This document shows, in pieces, positions 52,188-60,566 of a stretch of DNA of 64,000 nucleotides (its first letter is position 1; every line of letters starts with the position of its first letter). The DNA is taken from positions 186,001-250,000 of the forward strand of contig NZ_JAJPWV010000004.1 of the NCBI RefSeq assembly GCF_021215455.1, in the 5' to 3' direction. The notes below the pieces were generated by a model, which was not told the DNA's origin, did not search any database, and worked only from the letters and a program-made list of their open reading frames with translations. The position numbers and the translations under genes were made by a program. This DNA is from Mucilaginibacter roseus. Lineage in GTDB: Bacteria; Bacteroidota; Bacteroidia; Sphingobacteriales; Sphingobacteriaceae.

Positions 52188-54302
52188 TTGAAAGCCGACA
52201 TACGCGTAGCATTAGCCGGAAACCCAAACACAGGCAAATCGAGCCTTTTTAACGTACTTACCGGCTTAAACCAAAAAATAGGTAACTTTCCTGGCGTTAC
52301 AGTTGATAAAAAAACCGGTTACATGCAGCTGCCTGATGGGCGCCAGGCTGAGGTGGTTGACTTGCCCGGAACGTATAGTTTATATCCTAAAAGTAAAGAC
52401 GAATCTATTGTATTTTCAGTACTGGCCGATAAGGCAGATACCGCTAAACCCGACTTGGTGGTTGTAGTGCTTGATGCCACCAATCTTAAGCGTAATTTAT
52501 TACTATATACCCAGATAGCTGATTTAAAGATACCGGTTATTGTGGCGCTGAACATGATGGACCTTGCCCGTTCGTCATCTATAAAAATTGATGTCGATCT
52601 TTTTTCAAAAAAGCTTGGCGTACCGGTGGTGCCCATGGCCATTCGCAAAGGAGAAGGCGTAGCTCAACTTAAGCAAGCCATAGCACACGCCAATAAAGTT
52701 GCCCTGCAGCCCGATACTATTGATGTTAATGTATTTGCGCCTGAATTAATAGGCCAGATTAGCGAAGAAATGCAGGTTGATAACCCCTACTTCGCTCTGC
52801 AATTAGCGCACCAGCATGAACACCTGCGCTTTTTGAGCAATGAGCAAAGCGACCGAATCGAGAGCCTGGAGCACGCACACAGTTTCCATTCGCAAAAAGC
52901 ACAGGCGGCTGAAACGGTTGCCCGCTATAATTTTATAAATGATTTGCTGTACGATACAGTGAAAACGCCCGAAGCCGCGCAGCACGAAACATTTAGCAAC
53001 CGCATAGATCATATACTGACGCACAAGGTATGGGGCTTTGTAATATTCATGGCGATATTGCTGTTTATATTCCAATCTATATTCGCCTGGTCATCCTACC
53101 CTATGGACCTTATCGAGGCCTCGTTTGTTTGGGCTGAGGATGCGCTACGTAATGTATTGCCTGAAGGACCGCTGGCCAGCCTGCTTATCGATGGCGTTTT
53201 AGCCGGACTGAGCGGCGTACTGGTGTTCATTCCGCAAATCGCCATCCTTTTCGCTTTTATATCCATATTGGAAGATACGGGCTACATGTCGCGCGTTACG
53301 TTTATGATGGATAAACTGATGCGCAAGGTTGGCCTCAACGGCAAATCAGTAGTACCGTTAATTGGCGGTTTTGCCTGCGCTGTGCCCTCTATTATGGGTA
53401 CCCGCACCATCGAGAACTGGAAGGACAGGATGATCACTATTATGGTTACGCCACTTGTGGCCTGCTCCGCCCGTTTGCCGGTTTATACCCTGCTGATTGC
53501 TTTAGTGGTACCCGATAAGTCGGTTTGGGGCATATTTAATATGCAAGGCCTGGTGCTTACCGCCATCTATGTGTTCAGTCTGGTATCAGCCATCATTGTG
53601 GCGTTTGTGCTCAAGTTCATCCTGAAGGTGCGCGAGCGCGGTTACTTTATTATGGAACTGCCCGTTTACCGTATGCCAAGGTGGAAGAACGTGATCTTCG
53701 CCATGTACGATCGGTCAAAAGCCTTTGTTATCCAGGCGGGGAAGGTGATCATCGCTGTATCCATCGTGTTATGGGTGCTGGCATCATACGGGCCCGGTGA
53801 CCGGTTTGAGCGCATTGACCAGAAATACCGTGTTACCGAAAATATAAAAACCAACAGCCCGGAAGAGCTTAACCGCATCATCGCATCCGAAAAACTGGAG
53901 AACTCATACGCCGGTATGCTTGGCCATGCCATTGAGCCCGTTATAAAACCTTTGGGTTACGATTGGAAGATCGGCATTGCCATCATTACCTCATTTGCCG
54001 CTCGCGAAGTATTTGTGGGAACCATGGCCACCATCTATAGTGTAGAGGGCGATACAGACGACATACAATCGGTACAGCAAAAAATGGCTAATGCCCGCAA
54101 TCCCGAAACAGGGCTGCCGGTTTTTAATTTAGCCACGGCGTTCTCACTCATGATGTTTTACGCTTTCGCGATGCAGTGCGCCAGTACGGTTGCCGTGGTT
54201 TACCGCGAAACCAAAAGCTGGAAATGGCCTGCCATACAGTTTGCCTACATGACGGTGCTGGCATACGGCGTAGCCTTCGTTACCTATCAGCTTTTAAAAT
54301 AG
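52188..54302 (+). CDS. feoB: Ferrous iron transport protein B
   Basis: An inner-membrane Fe(II) transporter with an N-terminal GTPase domain, 704 residues. The start is TTG at 52188; the first strand DIRVALAGNPNTGKSS (P-loop G11-S18) begins right after it, and no other start is available. Further motifs are G3 DLPGTYSL and G4 NMMD. Two Gate regions in the membrane half include VVPLIGGFACAVPSIMGTRT and the AAREVFVGTMATIYSV segment. It is co-transcribed with feoA and ends in YQLLK. Confidence 0.97.
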   Translation: MKADIRVALAGNPNTGKSSLFNVLTGLNQKIGNFPGVTVDKKTGYMQLPDGRQAEVVDLPGTYSLYPKSKDESIVFSVLADKADTAKPDLVVVVLDATNLKRNLLLYTQIADLKIPVIVALNMMDLARSSSIKIDVDLFSKKLGVPVVPMAIRKGEGVAQLKQAIAHANKVALQPDTIDVNVFAPELIGQISEEMQVDNPYFALQLAHQHEHLRFLSNEQSDRIESLEHAHSFHSQKAQAAETVARYNFINDLLYDTVKTPEAAQHETFSNRIDHILTHKVWGFVIFMAILLFIFQSIFAWSSYPMDLIEASFVWAEDALRNVLPEGPLASLLIDGVLAGLSGVLVFIPQIAILFAFISILEDTGYMSRVTFMMDKLMRKVGLNGKSVVPLIGGFACAVPSIMGTRTIENWKDRMITIMVTPLVACSARLPVYTLLIALVVPDKSVWGIFNMQGLVLTAIYVFSLVSAIIVAFVLKFILKVRERGYFIMELPVYRMPRWKNVIFAMYDRSKAFVIQAGKVIIAVSIVLWVLASYGPGDRFERIDQKYRVTENIKTNSPEELNRIIASEKLENSYAGMLGHAIEPVIKPLGYDWKIGIAIITSFAAREVFVGTMATIYSVEGDTDDIQSVQQKMANARNPETGLPVFNLATAFSLMMFYAFAMQCASTVAVVYRETKSWKWPAIQFAYMTVLAYGVAFVTYQLLK

Positions 54303-54314
54303 GCAGTTGGTTAG

Positions 54315-54322
54315 TATCTTTG
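54315..54322 (+). promoter_or_regulatory. Bacteroidota -7 element (TATCTTTG)
   Basis: An exact TAnnTTTG match 17 nt before the TTG start of the SprT-like gene and just after the feoB stop. It suggests that this gene can be transcribed separately from feoAB. Confidence 0.5.
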
Positions 54323-54338
54323 TCCGCAGAGGTTCCCT

Positions 54339-54956
54339 TTGGATAAAGTACAAATTCTTGCCCGTTACATGCCGCCCGATGCCGCGCCGCTTATTGGCAG
54401 GTGGATAGATTATTTTAAATGCGAGTTTAAAATATCGCGTGGCCGCAGCAGTAAATTTGGCGATTACCGCCCGCCGTTTGAGGGTAAGGGGCACCGCATA
54501 TCGGTAAACTTTAATTTAAACCCCTACGCTTTTTTGGTAACCACCGTGCACGAGTTTGCGCACCTGCATACCTGGAACGAGCATAAGCACAAGGCCAAGC
54601 CCCATGGCACCGAGTGGAAGAACAATTTTAAAAAGATGATGCAACCTTTTTTTGAGAAGGATGTATTTCCGCCGGATGTAAAGCAGGCTATTGTAAGGTA
54701 CCTGAATAATCCGGCCGCGTCAAGCTGTTCTGATCTTAACCTGTACCGTTCGTTACGCATGTATGATGCGCCGCAGGAAGCCATACATACCGTTGAGAAA
54801 ATACCCGCTAACGCCATGTTCAAACTAAAAGACGGCCGTGTATTTCAAAAAGGCGAAAAGCTGCGTAAGCGTTACAAATGTATCGAGGTAGCTACAAAAC
54901 GCGTTTACCTGTTTAGTCCGGTAGCCGAAGTAGAAGTAATTTCATCTAATCAATAA
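54339..54956 (+). CDS. SprT-like metalloprotease-domain protein
   Basis: A cytoplasmic protein of 205 residues. A zinc site HEFAH lies at 71-75, and the third ligand is probably His89 in KPHGTEWKNNF, the arrangement of SprT/Spartan-like domains. A YRPP-F-GKGHRISVN strand precedes it. The C-terminal ~80 residues contain KLKDGRVFQKGEKLRKRYKC, a beta segment that may stand in for the zinc-ribbon of SprT. SprT-like domains act on DNA-protein crosslinks or other proteins in eukaryotes; the bacterial role is unclear. The start is TTG. It has its own -7 element. Confidence 0.85.
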   Translation: MDKVQILARYMPPDAAPLIGRWIDYFKCEFKISRGRSSKFGDYRPPFEGKGHRISVNFNLNPYAFLVTTVHEFAHLHTWNEHKHKAKPHGTEWKNNFKKMMQPFFEKDVFPPDVKQAIVRYLNNPAASSCSDLNLYRSLRMYDAPQEAIHTVEKIPANAMFKLKDGRVFQKGEKLRKRYKCIEVATKRVYLFSPVAEVEVISSNQ

Positions 54957-55016
54957 ATTCTCATAAAACTGTAGCGTTATCTCTTATCCTTGCGTAAGGA
55001 TAATAAACCTGCTATT

Positions 55017-55436
55017 ATGTTTAAGAGAGCCTTACTAATTGTCTTTGTAGCTGTTTCTATTTTATCATGTGGTAAAAAGAATGTGTCCACCTGTCCGGAC
55101 AGGGTTTGTACCGAGGAATTCGCTATGATCCTGATGTTGTTTAAAGATCAGAATGGGCCGGTAAAATCTCTCAGTAAGTTATCCGTGATAAATAAACGTA
55201 CCAATCAACCTATTGATCGTGGCACGGCTGCTGCCATAAATACAACGCCGGGCTATTACCTCATCATAGATGACCGGTCTACCAAAACATTATCGGAAAG
55301 CGGAGACGATATATTGATCACCGCGACTGACAGTGCCGGCACAAAAACCAAAACTGCCACTATAAAAGTTGCTGGCGGCGCATGTGCCTGCCATATTAAA
55401 AAACTATCAGGTCCGGACGAAGTTCAGTTCGACTAA
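55017..55436 (+). CDS. Four-cysteine lipoprotein, copy 1
   Basis: A 139-residue exported lipoprotein from the ATG at 55017; an in-frame start at 54990 would precede the signal peptide by 9 residues. The lipobox is SILSC (Cys18). The mature part has CPDRVC (26-31), a beta-rich middle with SGDDILITATDSAGT, and the C-terminal motif CACHIKKLSGPDEVQFD (Cys123, Cys125, His126). The four cysteines and the terminal motif are shared with the next gene. Function unknown; the Cys/His set could form two disulfides or a metal site. It is followed by a terminator. Confidence 0.82.
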   Translation: MFKRALLIVFVAVSILSCGKKNVSTCPDRVCTEEFAMILMLFKDQNGPVKSLSKLSVINKRTNQPIDRGTAAAINTTPGYYLIIDDRSTKTLSESGDDILITATDSAGTKTKTATIKVAGGACACHIKKLSGPDEVQFD

Positions 55437-55475
55437 AAGAACTATTCTCTCAAAATAGCGTTTAATTGTTGTGAA

Positions 55476-55506
55476 GCCCGGCCCTAAAAAGCCGGGCGAT
55501 TTTTTC
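55476..55506 (+). terminator. Intrinsic terminator
   Basis: GCCCGGC (55476-55482) pairs with GCCGGGC (55491-55497), followed by GATTTTTT. It separates the two paralogous lipoprotein genes into different transcripts. Confidence 0.85.
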
Positions 55507-55523
55507 AGTTACATGTTTCAATC

Positions 55524-55907
55524 ATGACCAAGTTATCCGTAATGCTGCTGGCTGTGTTAGCCATAAACACCTGTAATCAAGCCGAAGAAAAATGCCCCGA
55601 CAAGGCCTGCACCATGATGTTTGCCAGCGTGCCTGTGAGCTATAACAAACCGGTGAAAGATTTTAAGGCCATCAACTTACGCACCGGTGAAAACCTTACT
55701 CATAAAGATCAAACAGCCGGCAACACTTTTACCGTAGTTGATGATAGCGACCTCAAAAAACTTTCAGAAGCTGGCGATGATATTGAGCTTACCGCAACTG
55801 ACAGCGCCTCCAACGTTACCCGTAAGGATACTGTGAAAATATCGGGCGGTAAATGCGCCTGCCATGTAGAGCGTTTATCCGGCCCTGCCGAGATCAGCTT
55901 TAAGTAA
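55524..55907 (+). CDS. Four-cysteine lipoprotein, copy 2
   Basis: A 127-residue paralogue of the preceding lipoprotein. The signal peptide ends AINTC (Cys17), a poor lipobox because Thr is at -1, but Cys is kept. Shared motifs are CPDKAC (24-29), the strand AGDDIELTATDSAS and the terminal CACHVERLSGPAEISFK (Cys111, Cys113, His114). It is about 45% identical by eye over the mature part, so the duplication is old. It starts right after the terminator of copy 1 and so probably has its own promoter in the T-rich spacer. Confidence 0.82.
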   Translation: MTKLSVMLLAVLAINTCNQAEEKCPDKACTMMFASVPVSYNKPVKDFKAINLRTGENLTHKDQTAGNTFTVVDDSDLKKLSEAGDDIELTATDSASNVTRKDTVKISGGKCACHVERLSGPAEISFK

Positions 55908-56007
55908 CATCGGCGTTAAGGGTTGCTAAAGTTTTTCAATATGCGTTAATTTGAAGTAAGCCGCTGCTCGGTTCCGGCTTACCAATTATACTTAACAGAT
56001 ACCGCTT

Positions 56008-57177
56008 ATGAAAAAACTGCTCTTAGCCTTATGGGCTACCGCTGCCTTTATAACCACCAAAGCCCAGCAACCCGAAAAGTTTAATGGGTTAGACATGAAC
56101 TTGGGTAATTTGTCGCGCCTATCCGACGCGAAGACAAGATCTATCAGTCCAGAGAATTTTACCGGCGGCAAAGGTAAGGGTGCTATGGCCGATCCGGTCA
56201 AGAACAAAGGACAACGTAATGTGGCCAATGCCGCCAACGAGGCCCGCGACCTGGGTATAGGTTGGAAGGTGAATCCCTTCATCATCGTTAATCCCGGCGA
56301 AACCATTACCATTGCCGAAATGGAAGGCCCCGGCGCCATACAGCAAATATGGATGACTCCTACCGGTAACTGGCAATTCTCTATACTCCGCTTTTATTGG
56401 GATGACGAGACCGAACCATCGGTTGAATCGCCGGTTGGCGCATTTTTCGGGATGGGTTGGGGTAACGAGTATGCGCCGCTAAACTCGTTGCCGGTAACCG
56501 TAAACCCTGGTAGCGCCTTTAATTGCTACTGGAAGATGCCTTTCCGCAAAAAATGCCGCGTAACGCTGGAGAACATCAACAAAGCGGAACCCATGCGCTT
56601 GTATTACCAAATCAATTATACGCTCACTAATGTAGGCGATGATGAAGCCTATTTTCACGCGCAATACCGACGCTCAAACCCTAACACCACATCGTTGCAT
56701 ACCATATTGGATGGCGTTAAGGGAAAAGGCCAATACGTGGGTACATATATGGGCATCGGTGTAAATAACAACGGCTGGTGGGGCGAGGGCGAGATTAAGT
56801 TTTTTATGGATGGCGATAAGGAATACCCAACCATAGCAGGCACCGGCACGGAGGACTACTTTTGCGGATCATACAACTTTGACCGCGGCGGTAAGTACAC
56901 CGAGTTTACCACACCATACGCCGGTTTGCACCAGGTGATCCGTCCTGACGGTGTATACAAGGCGCAACAGCGCTTCGGCATGTACCGCTGGCATATTATG
57001 GACCCGATAAGGTTTGACAAGGATTTGAAAGTAACCATACAGGATTTAGGCTGGCGCGACGGCGGCAGGTACTTGCCGCAAAAGTCGGACATTATAACGG
57101 TAGCCTACTGGTACCAGCGCGAACCGCACGGAAAGTTCCCGAAACTGCCGGAGAAGGATCTGCTGGAAGTGAATTAA
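56008..57177 (+). CDS. DUF2961 / GH172-family protein
   Basis: A secreted protein of 389 residues, signal peptide ending TTKAQ. The two jelly-roll-like halves of the DUF2961 family are visible: GPGAIQQIWMTPTGNWQFSI with LRFYWDDETEPSVESPVGAF, and the second with GEIKFFMDGDKEYPTIAGTG. The motif GTGTEDYFCGSYNF carries Glu282, a likely catalytic acid as in characterised GH172 enzymes, which act on difructose anhydrides and arabinofuranosides. It is not part of a sus locus here and stands alone, so the substrate is open. Expected in the periplasm. Confidence 0.88.
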   Translation: MKKLLLALWATAAFITTKAQQPEKFNGLDMNLGNLSRLSDAKTRSISPENFTGGKGKGAMADPVKNKGQRNVANAANEARDLGIGWKVNPFIIVNPGETITIAEMEGPGAIQQIWMTPTGNWQFSILRFYWDDETEPSVESPVGAFFGMGWGNEYAPLNSLPVTVNPGSAFNCYWKMPFRKKCRVTLENINKAEPMRLYYQINYTLTNVGDDEAYFHAQYRRSNPNTTSLHTILDGVKGKGQYVGTYMGIGVNNNGWWGEGEIKFFMDGDKEYPTIAGTGTEDYFCGSYNFDRGGKYTEFTTPYAGLHQVIRPDGVYKAQQRFGMYRWHIMDPIRFDKDLKVTIQDLGWRDGGRYLPQKSDIITVAYWYQREPHGKFPKLPEKDLLEVN

Positions 57178-57228
57178 TATTAAAGCACAAAGCCTCCGCA
57201 TTTGGAGCCTTTGAAACTACTTTATTGG

Positions 57229-57963
57229 CTAATTATAAAGATAATAAAGGTCAGCGGCTATGCCTATACTCAAAGTAATTATAGTAAAACTTGCCATCCC
57301 TAATAGGTAAGCTACAAAAGCTCTGATATAGCGTTCAAATGTTTTTTCTGTATTACCGCTATTGAAAAATTGCCCGATAGCCCATGAGGCATAAATGATA
57401 TAGATCGCGCTTGAAACAGCCATCAATTTATGATGCGTTACGCCTTCAATAATTGCAAAAACAGTAAACATTAGCATACCAACACCAATTACAAAGCATA
57501 GCAGTATTAATATCTCATAAAAATTATAGGTGCTCATCCTAAAAAACAACTTAAGCCATAGGGCTATAAAAATACCCATCATAATATTGGAGTAACCGTA
57601 ATGGTTTTGTACCCATGAATTAATGGAATAGGTTACAGAATCTTCATCACCCTTTATATTGATATATCCCTCTTCAATATGAAAGAAATGACTGATGATA
57701 GTATATATTAATGAGGTTACAATAATGAATACGATAGGCTTAACCAACCGGCTCCTGTTTTGAGAGATGAACGCTTGCACAGTTTTACCCGGCCTTAATA
57801 ACAGCTCTTTAATAGTATACAATATACCCTTTTCAAAATGGAAAATATGCAGCAACTCGTGCTGTATATAATGCCTGTCTATCCTTTTGAGCGTGGCAGG
57901 TTGCCCGCACTCAGGGCAGTATTTGTAGTTAACCTCCGTATTGCAATTGACGCAGTTTACCAT
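57229..57963 (-). CDS. DUF3667 membrane protein
   Basis: A 244-residue protein with an N-terminal zinc-ribbon (CVNCNTEVNYKYCPECGQ, two CxxC pairs), the family segment HYIQHELLHIFHFEKGILYT and KELLLRPGKTVQAFI, and four or more hydrophobic helices from about 92 on (PIVFIIVTSLIYTIISHFF, FRMSTYNFYEILILLCFVIG). DUF3667 proteins are Bacteroidota inner-membrane proteins of unknown role. It is the last of three small minus-strand genes with short gaps (26 and 83 bp), all membrane proteins. Confidence 0.9.
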   Translation of the reverse strand: MVNCVNCNTEVNYKYCPECGQPATLKRIDRHYIQHELLHIFHFEKGILYTIKELLLRPGKTVQAFISQNRSRLVKPIVFIIVTSLIYTIISHFFHIEEGYINIKGDEDSVTYSINSWVQNHYGYSNIMMGIFIALWLKLFFRMSTYNFYEILILLCFVIGVGMLMFTVFAIIEGVTHHKLMAVSSAIYIIYASWAIGQFFNSGNTEKTFERYIRAFVAYLLGMASFTIITLSIGIAADLYYLYN

Positions 57964-57989
57964 GTTAATTGTATAAGATTGGTTGTTTA

Positions 57990-58244
57990 TTAAATTACCT
58001 TGTTGCGCAATTTGAGCTCGGCGTTTATGGAACTTAGAGAACTAATCATCGGCAGCCAGGTTATTGGCAGTACGATGAGCGGTACAAATGTCGCTGGCGA
58101 CATCGGTTTTGATTTAACGAAGTACATGTAGGCATAAACCCCTATTAACATACCGGCAAGTGTGATAAAACCAATAAGTATCCCTTTTAATCTTTGCTTG
58201 CGTTTAATTAGCTCTTCGGTGGTAAGTGCGGATAGTTGCTCCAT
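57990..58244 (-). CDS. Small membrane protein
   Basis: An 84-residue protein from the ATG at 58244, which gives MEQLSALTTEELIKRKQRLK followed by two membrane helices at about 22-44 and 52-70 and a short charged tail. An earlier in-frame start would add a Cys-rich 21-residue leader and is less likely. The pattern (acidic, then basic helix with TTEEL-x-KRKQ, then two helices) is common in small Bacteroidota proteins but I cannot assign a family. It lies between the other two membrane-protein genes. Confidence 0.7.
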   Translation of the reverse strand: MEQLSALTTEELIKRKQRLKGILIGFITLAGMLIGVYAYMYFVKSKPMSPATFVPLIVLPITWLPMISSLSSINAELKLRNKVI

Positions 58245-58327
58245 ATTTAATTGTGATAAGCCGCAATATATGCAAAAATCAAAAAGGCATACAACCTTAT
58301 ACTGCACTTTAATGCGGTCTGTTACAG

Positions 58328-58870
58328 CTATCCCCTAACGCGCTTGCTGATGTTAATGGCCCTGGCTATGCGCGGGCGATTAAAGCGTTGCAGAAAAACC
58401 GGGTAAAGGTTTAGTAATACATTTAATACCAGTAACCACAAGGATTTAAGAATACCAAATTTGAATGCTACGTAAATATTGAACCCCATCACAATAAACA
58501 GGATAATTATGTGGCCTAATTCCGACTTCTTGGTTTGATAGTGTAAGTAAATCAAAGCATCGGTATCTTTTGCTACAGGGTTATTTTTCTTGTTGAGTTT
58601 TTCCCAACCTATCCAAACTAAAAGTTTTCTGAAAAAGTTTATTCCCACACGCTCGTATATTTTGCCCTTGCGCTCCCATCCCTTTTCATTATAGTATGAT
58701 GACTTGAGTTGGCTTTTTAGGTTTTCAGTAAAAGCGAGCACACCCGTCATTAACAGGAAGTTCAAAATCCACGCGAACGCGAATCCATCCATCCTGATAT
58801 ACCTGGCGACAGCATAAACCAGCCCAAGTGTAATTAATGATATTAAAGCTAAAGCAAATGGCTTGGGCAT
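58328..58870 (-). CDS. Membrane protein, possibly CrtO-acyltransferase-like
   Basis: A 180-residue inner-membrane protein with four hydrophobic segments (about 5-23, 30-47, 120-137, 140-160). Between them, the conserved-looking stretch GWERKGKIYERVGINFFRKLL then GWEKLNKKNN recalls the central motif (ExxGxxYERxxxxxxRKxL) of the glycosyl-4,4'-diaponeurosporenoate acyltransferase (CrtO) family, but the match is weak and no carotenoid gene is near. Treat as unassigned. A TATATTTG element lies upstream and may drive the three-gene set. Confidence 0.65.
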   Translation of the reverse strand: MPKPFALALISLITLGLVYAVARYIRMDGFAFAWILNFLLMTGVLAFTENLKSQLKSSYYNEKGWERKGKIYERVGINFFRKLLVWIGWEKLNKKNNPVAKDTDALIYLHYQTKKSELGHIIILFIVMGFNIYVAFKFGILKSLWLLVLNVLLNLYPVFLQRFNRPRIARAINISKRVRG

Positions 58871-58911
58871 AGATTACTTGGTTAGATGATTGTAGAATCA
58901 GTCTGGTTTTT

Positions 58912-58919
58912 CAAATATA
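58912..58919 (-). promoter_or_regulatory. Minus-strand -7 element (TATATTTG)
   Basis: An exact TAnnTTTG match reading toward the three membrane-protein genes, about 42 nt before the first start codon. No -33 TTTG was seen at the expected distance. Confidence 0.5.
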
Positions 58920-59130
58920 GCAACAGCCTTCGGTTAGCACGTAAGTAATGCAGGATGAAATCGGCATAACAGAGCTATCAGCTTAAAAATTGCTTTTATA
59001 TCCTCTACTGGCCGCATTTCTGCTCCACTTTTTCCCACCACTTTAATAACCCTTATAAATAGCTGATCTACAGTTAAATTATTCATAAAAAAATCGCAAC
59101 AAAATACGCACTAAAAATGTTGAAAACTTT

Positions 59131-59165
59131 TAGTGGGGGAAAGTGGTAGAAAGTGGGAAAAGTGA
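59131..59165 (+). promoter_or_regulatory. Putative MraZ operator in front of the dcw cluster
   Basis: Four GTGG/GTGA cores at 59133, 59143, 59153 and 59162 sit one helical turn apart (spacing 10, 10 and 9), each preceded by A. This matches the known MraZ binding pattern of tandem TGGGN units with 5-nt spacers upstream of mraZ. A -7-like TACTTTTA follows directly at 59168, so MraZ bound here would block transcription of its own operon. The rest of the 332-bp gap before mraZ holds an inverted partial copy near 59025-59041 and otherwise nothing I recognise. Confidence 0.75.
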
Positions 59166-59203
59166 TTTACTTTTACGTTACAAAATTTGCCGATATACCA
59201 TAG

Positions 59204-59668
59204 ATGTCATTCCTGTTAGGTGAATATGATTGCAAGCTGGATGCCAAGGGGCGCTTAATGATCCCTTCGGACCTCAAGAAACAACTCCCCGGAGTTGAAG
59301 GAGAGGGTCTTGTGATTTTGCGCGGCTTTGAAAAACAGTTGACGATATACACTAAAACGGAGTGGGAAAATACGGTGAACGACCTGAGCAAACTTAATCA
59401 ATACGACAGAAAAAGCCGCGACTTTGTGCGCTTTTTCACCCGTGGAGCCATGGGCTTGTCGTTAGATGCTGCCGGGCGTGTACTGTTGCCAAAAGCATTG
59501 CTTGACTATGCCGGTATCGGCAACGAAGTAATTGTGGCTTGCCAGCTTAACAAAATTGAGCTATGGGCTCCTGCCGCTTATGACGATCTGATGAACAGCA
59601 TCCCGGATGATTTTGCCGCAATGGCCGAGCAGGTAATGGGCAGCGCAGGAAGGAGGGACAATGAATAA
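59204..59668 (+). CDS. mraZ: Division/cell wall cluster transcriptional repressor MraZ
   Basis: A DNA-binding protein of 154 residues with two SpoVT/AbrB-like repeats: FLLGEYDCKLDAKGRLMIPS (about 3-50) and RGAMGLSLDAAGRVLLPKAL (about 83-125). It represses the dcw operon by binding the tandem repeats in its own upstream region. It is slightly longer than the E. coli protein owing to a C-terminal tail. The last eight bases overlap rsmH, whose Shine-Dalgarno-like AGGAGG lies inside this gene. Confidence 0.95.
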   Translation: MSFLLGEYDCKLDAKGRLMIPSDLKKQLPGVEGEGLVILRGFEKQLTIYTKTEWENTVNDLSKLNQYDRKSRDFVRFFTRGAMGLSLDAAGRVLLPKALLDYAGIGNEVIVACQLNKIELWAPAAYDDLMNSIPDDFAAMAEQVMGSAGRRDNE

Positions 59669-60566
59669 CAATTACCACGTTCCTGTAATGCTTGAGGAGT
59701 GTATTGATGCGCTGGCTATAAAGCCAAACGGCACTTACGTTGACGTAACCTTTGGCGGCGGCGGCCACTCGCGCGAGATACTCAAACATCTTGGCCCTGA
59801 TGGTCGCCTGATAGCTTTTGATCAGGATGCCGACGCCCAGCGCAACATACCTGATGACGACCGCTTCACTTTTGTTGATCAGAACTTCAGGTACTTAAAA
59901 AATTTTTGCCGCCTGCATGATGCTATCCCGGTGGATGGCATTTTAGCTGATCTGGGGGTATCGTCCTACCAGTTTGACCAGGCTGACCGCGGTTTTTCTA
60001 TCCGCTTTGATGCCGAACTGGATATGCGCATGAACCAGGCCGATACGCTTACCGCTAAGGAAGTGGTAAATACCTGTAGCGAGACCGATCTGCATCGCAT
60101 TTTTGGCGTGTACGGTGAAATACAAAATGCAAAATCGCTGGCCAAAACCATCGCGACAGCAAGACTAAATACACCATTGAATACCATTGCCGATTTAAAG
60201 AACGCCATCAGCAGCCTGATTCCGCGTGGCAAAGAAAATAAATATTTGGCACAGGTTTTCCAGGCGCTACGTATCGAGGTAAACCAGGAGTTGGAGGCGT
60301 TAAAAGATTTCCTGAACCAATCGGCCGAAGTTTTAGGCACCGGCGGCAGGCTGGTGGTAATGTCATACCATTCGCTGGAAGACAGGCTGGTAAAAAATTT
60401 CATCGCCAAAGGCAAATTCAGCGGCGAGGTGGAGAAAGACCTTTATGGTAATGATAAAAAACCTTTGGATGCAGTTAGCCGCGGCGCTATAACCGCAACC
60501 GAGGACGAGATAAAAAATAATAACAGGGCGCGCAGCGCGAAACTTAGAATAGCTGTAAAGAAATGA
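59661..60566 (+). CDS. rsmH: 16S rRNA (cytosine(1402)-N(4))-methyltransferase
   Basis: A SAM-dependent methyltransferase that modifies C1402 of 16S rRNA in the decoding centre, 301 residues. Motif I is VDVTFGGGGHSREIL. Others are ADLGVSSYQFDQADRGFS, the central helix domain and the terminal VMSYHSLEDRLVKNF. It starts within mraZ (8-nt overlap) with AGGAGG at 59651-59656, five bases from the ATG, an unusually good Shine-Dalgarno for this phylum. It overlaps ftsL by 4 nt. Confidence 0.97.
   Translation: MNNNYHVPVMLEECIDALAIKPNGTYVDVTFGGGGHSREILKHLGPDGRLIAFDQDADAQRNIPDDDRFTFVDQNFRYLKNFCRLHDAIPVDGILADLGVSSYQFDQADRGFSIRFDAELDMRMNQADTLTAKEVVNTCSETDLHRIFGVYGEIQNAKSLAKTIATARLNTPLNTIADLKNAISSLIPRGKENKYLAQVFQALRIEVNQELEALKDFLNQSAEVLGTGGRLVVMSYHSLEDRLVKNFIAKGKFSGEVEKDLYGNDKKPLDAVSRGAITATEDEIKNNNRARSAKLRIAVKK

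Noticed and set aside
57185..57215. Possible terminator AAAGCCTCC/GGAGCCTTT between convergent genes
   Set aside because: Two adjacent central mismatches break the stem and there is no T run, so it was not listed as a feature.
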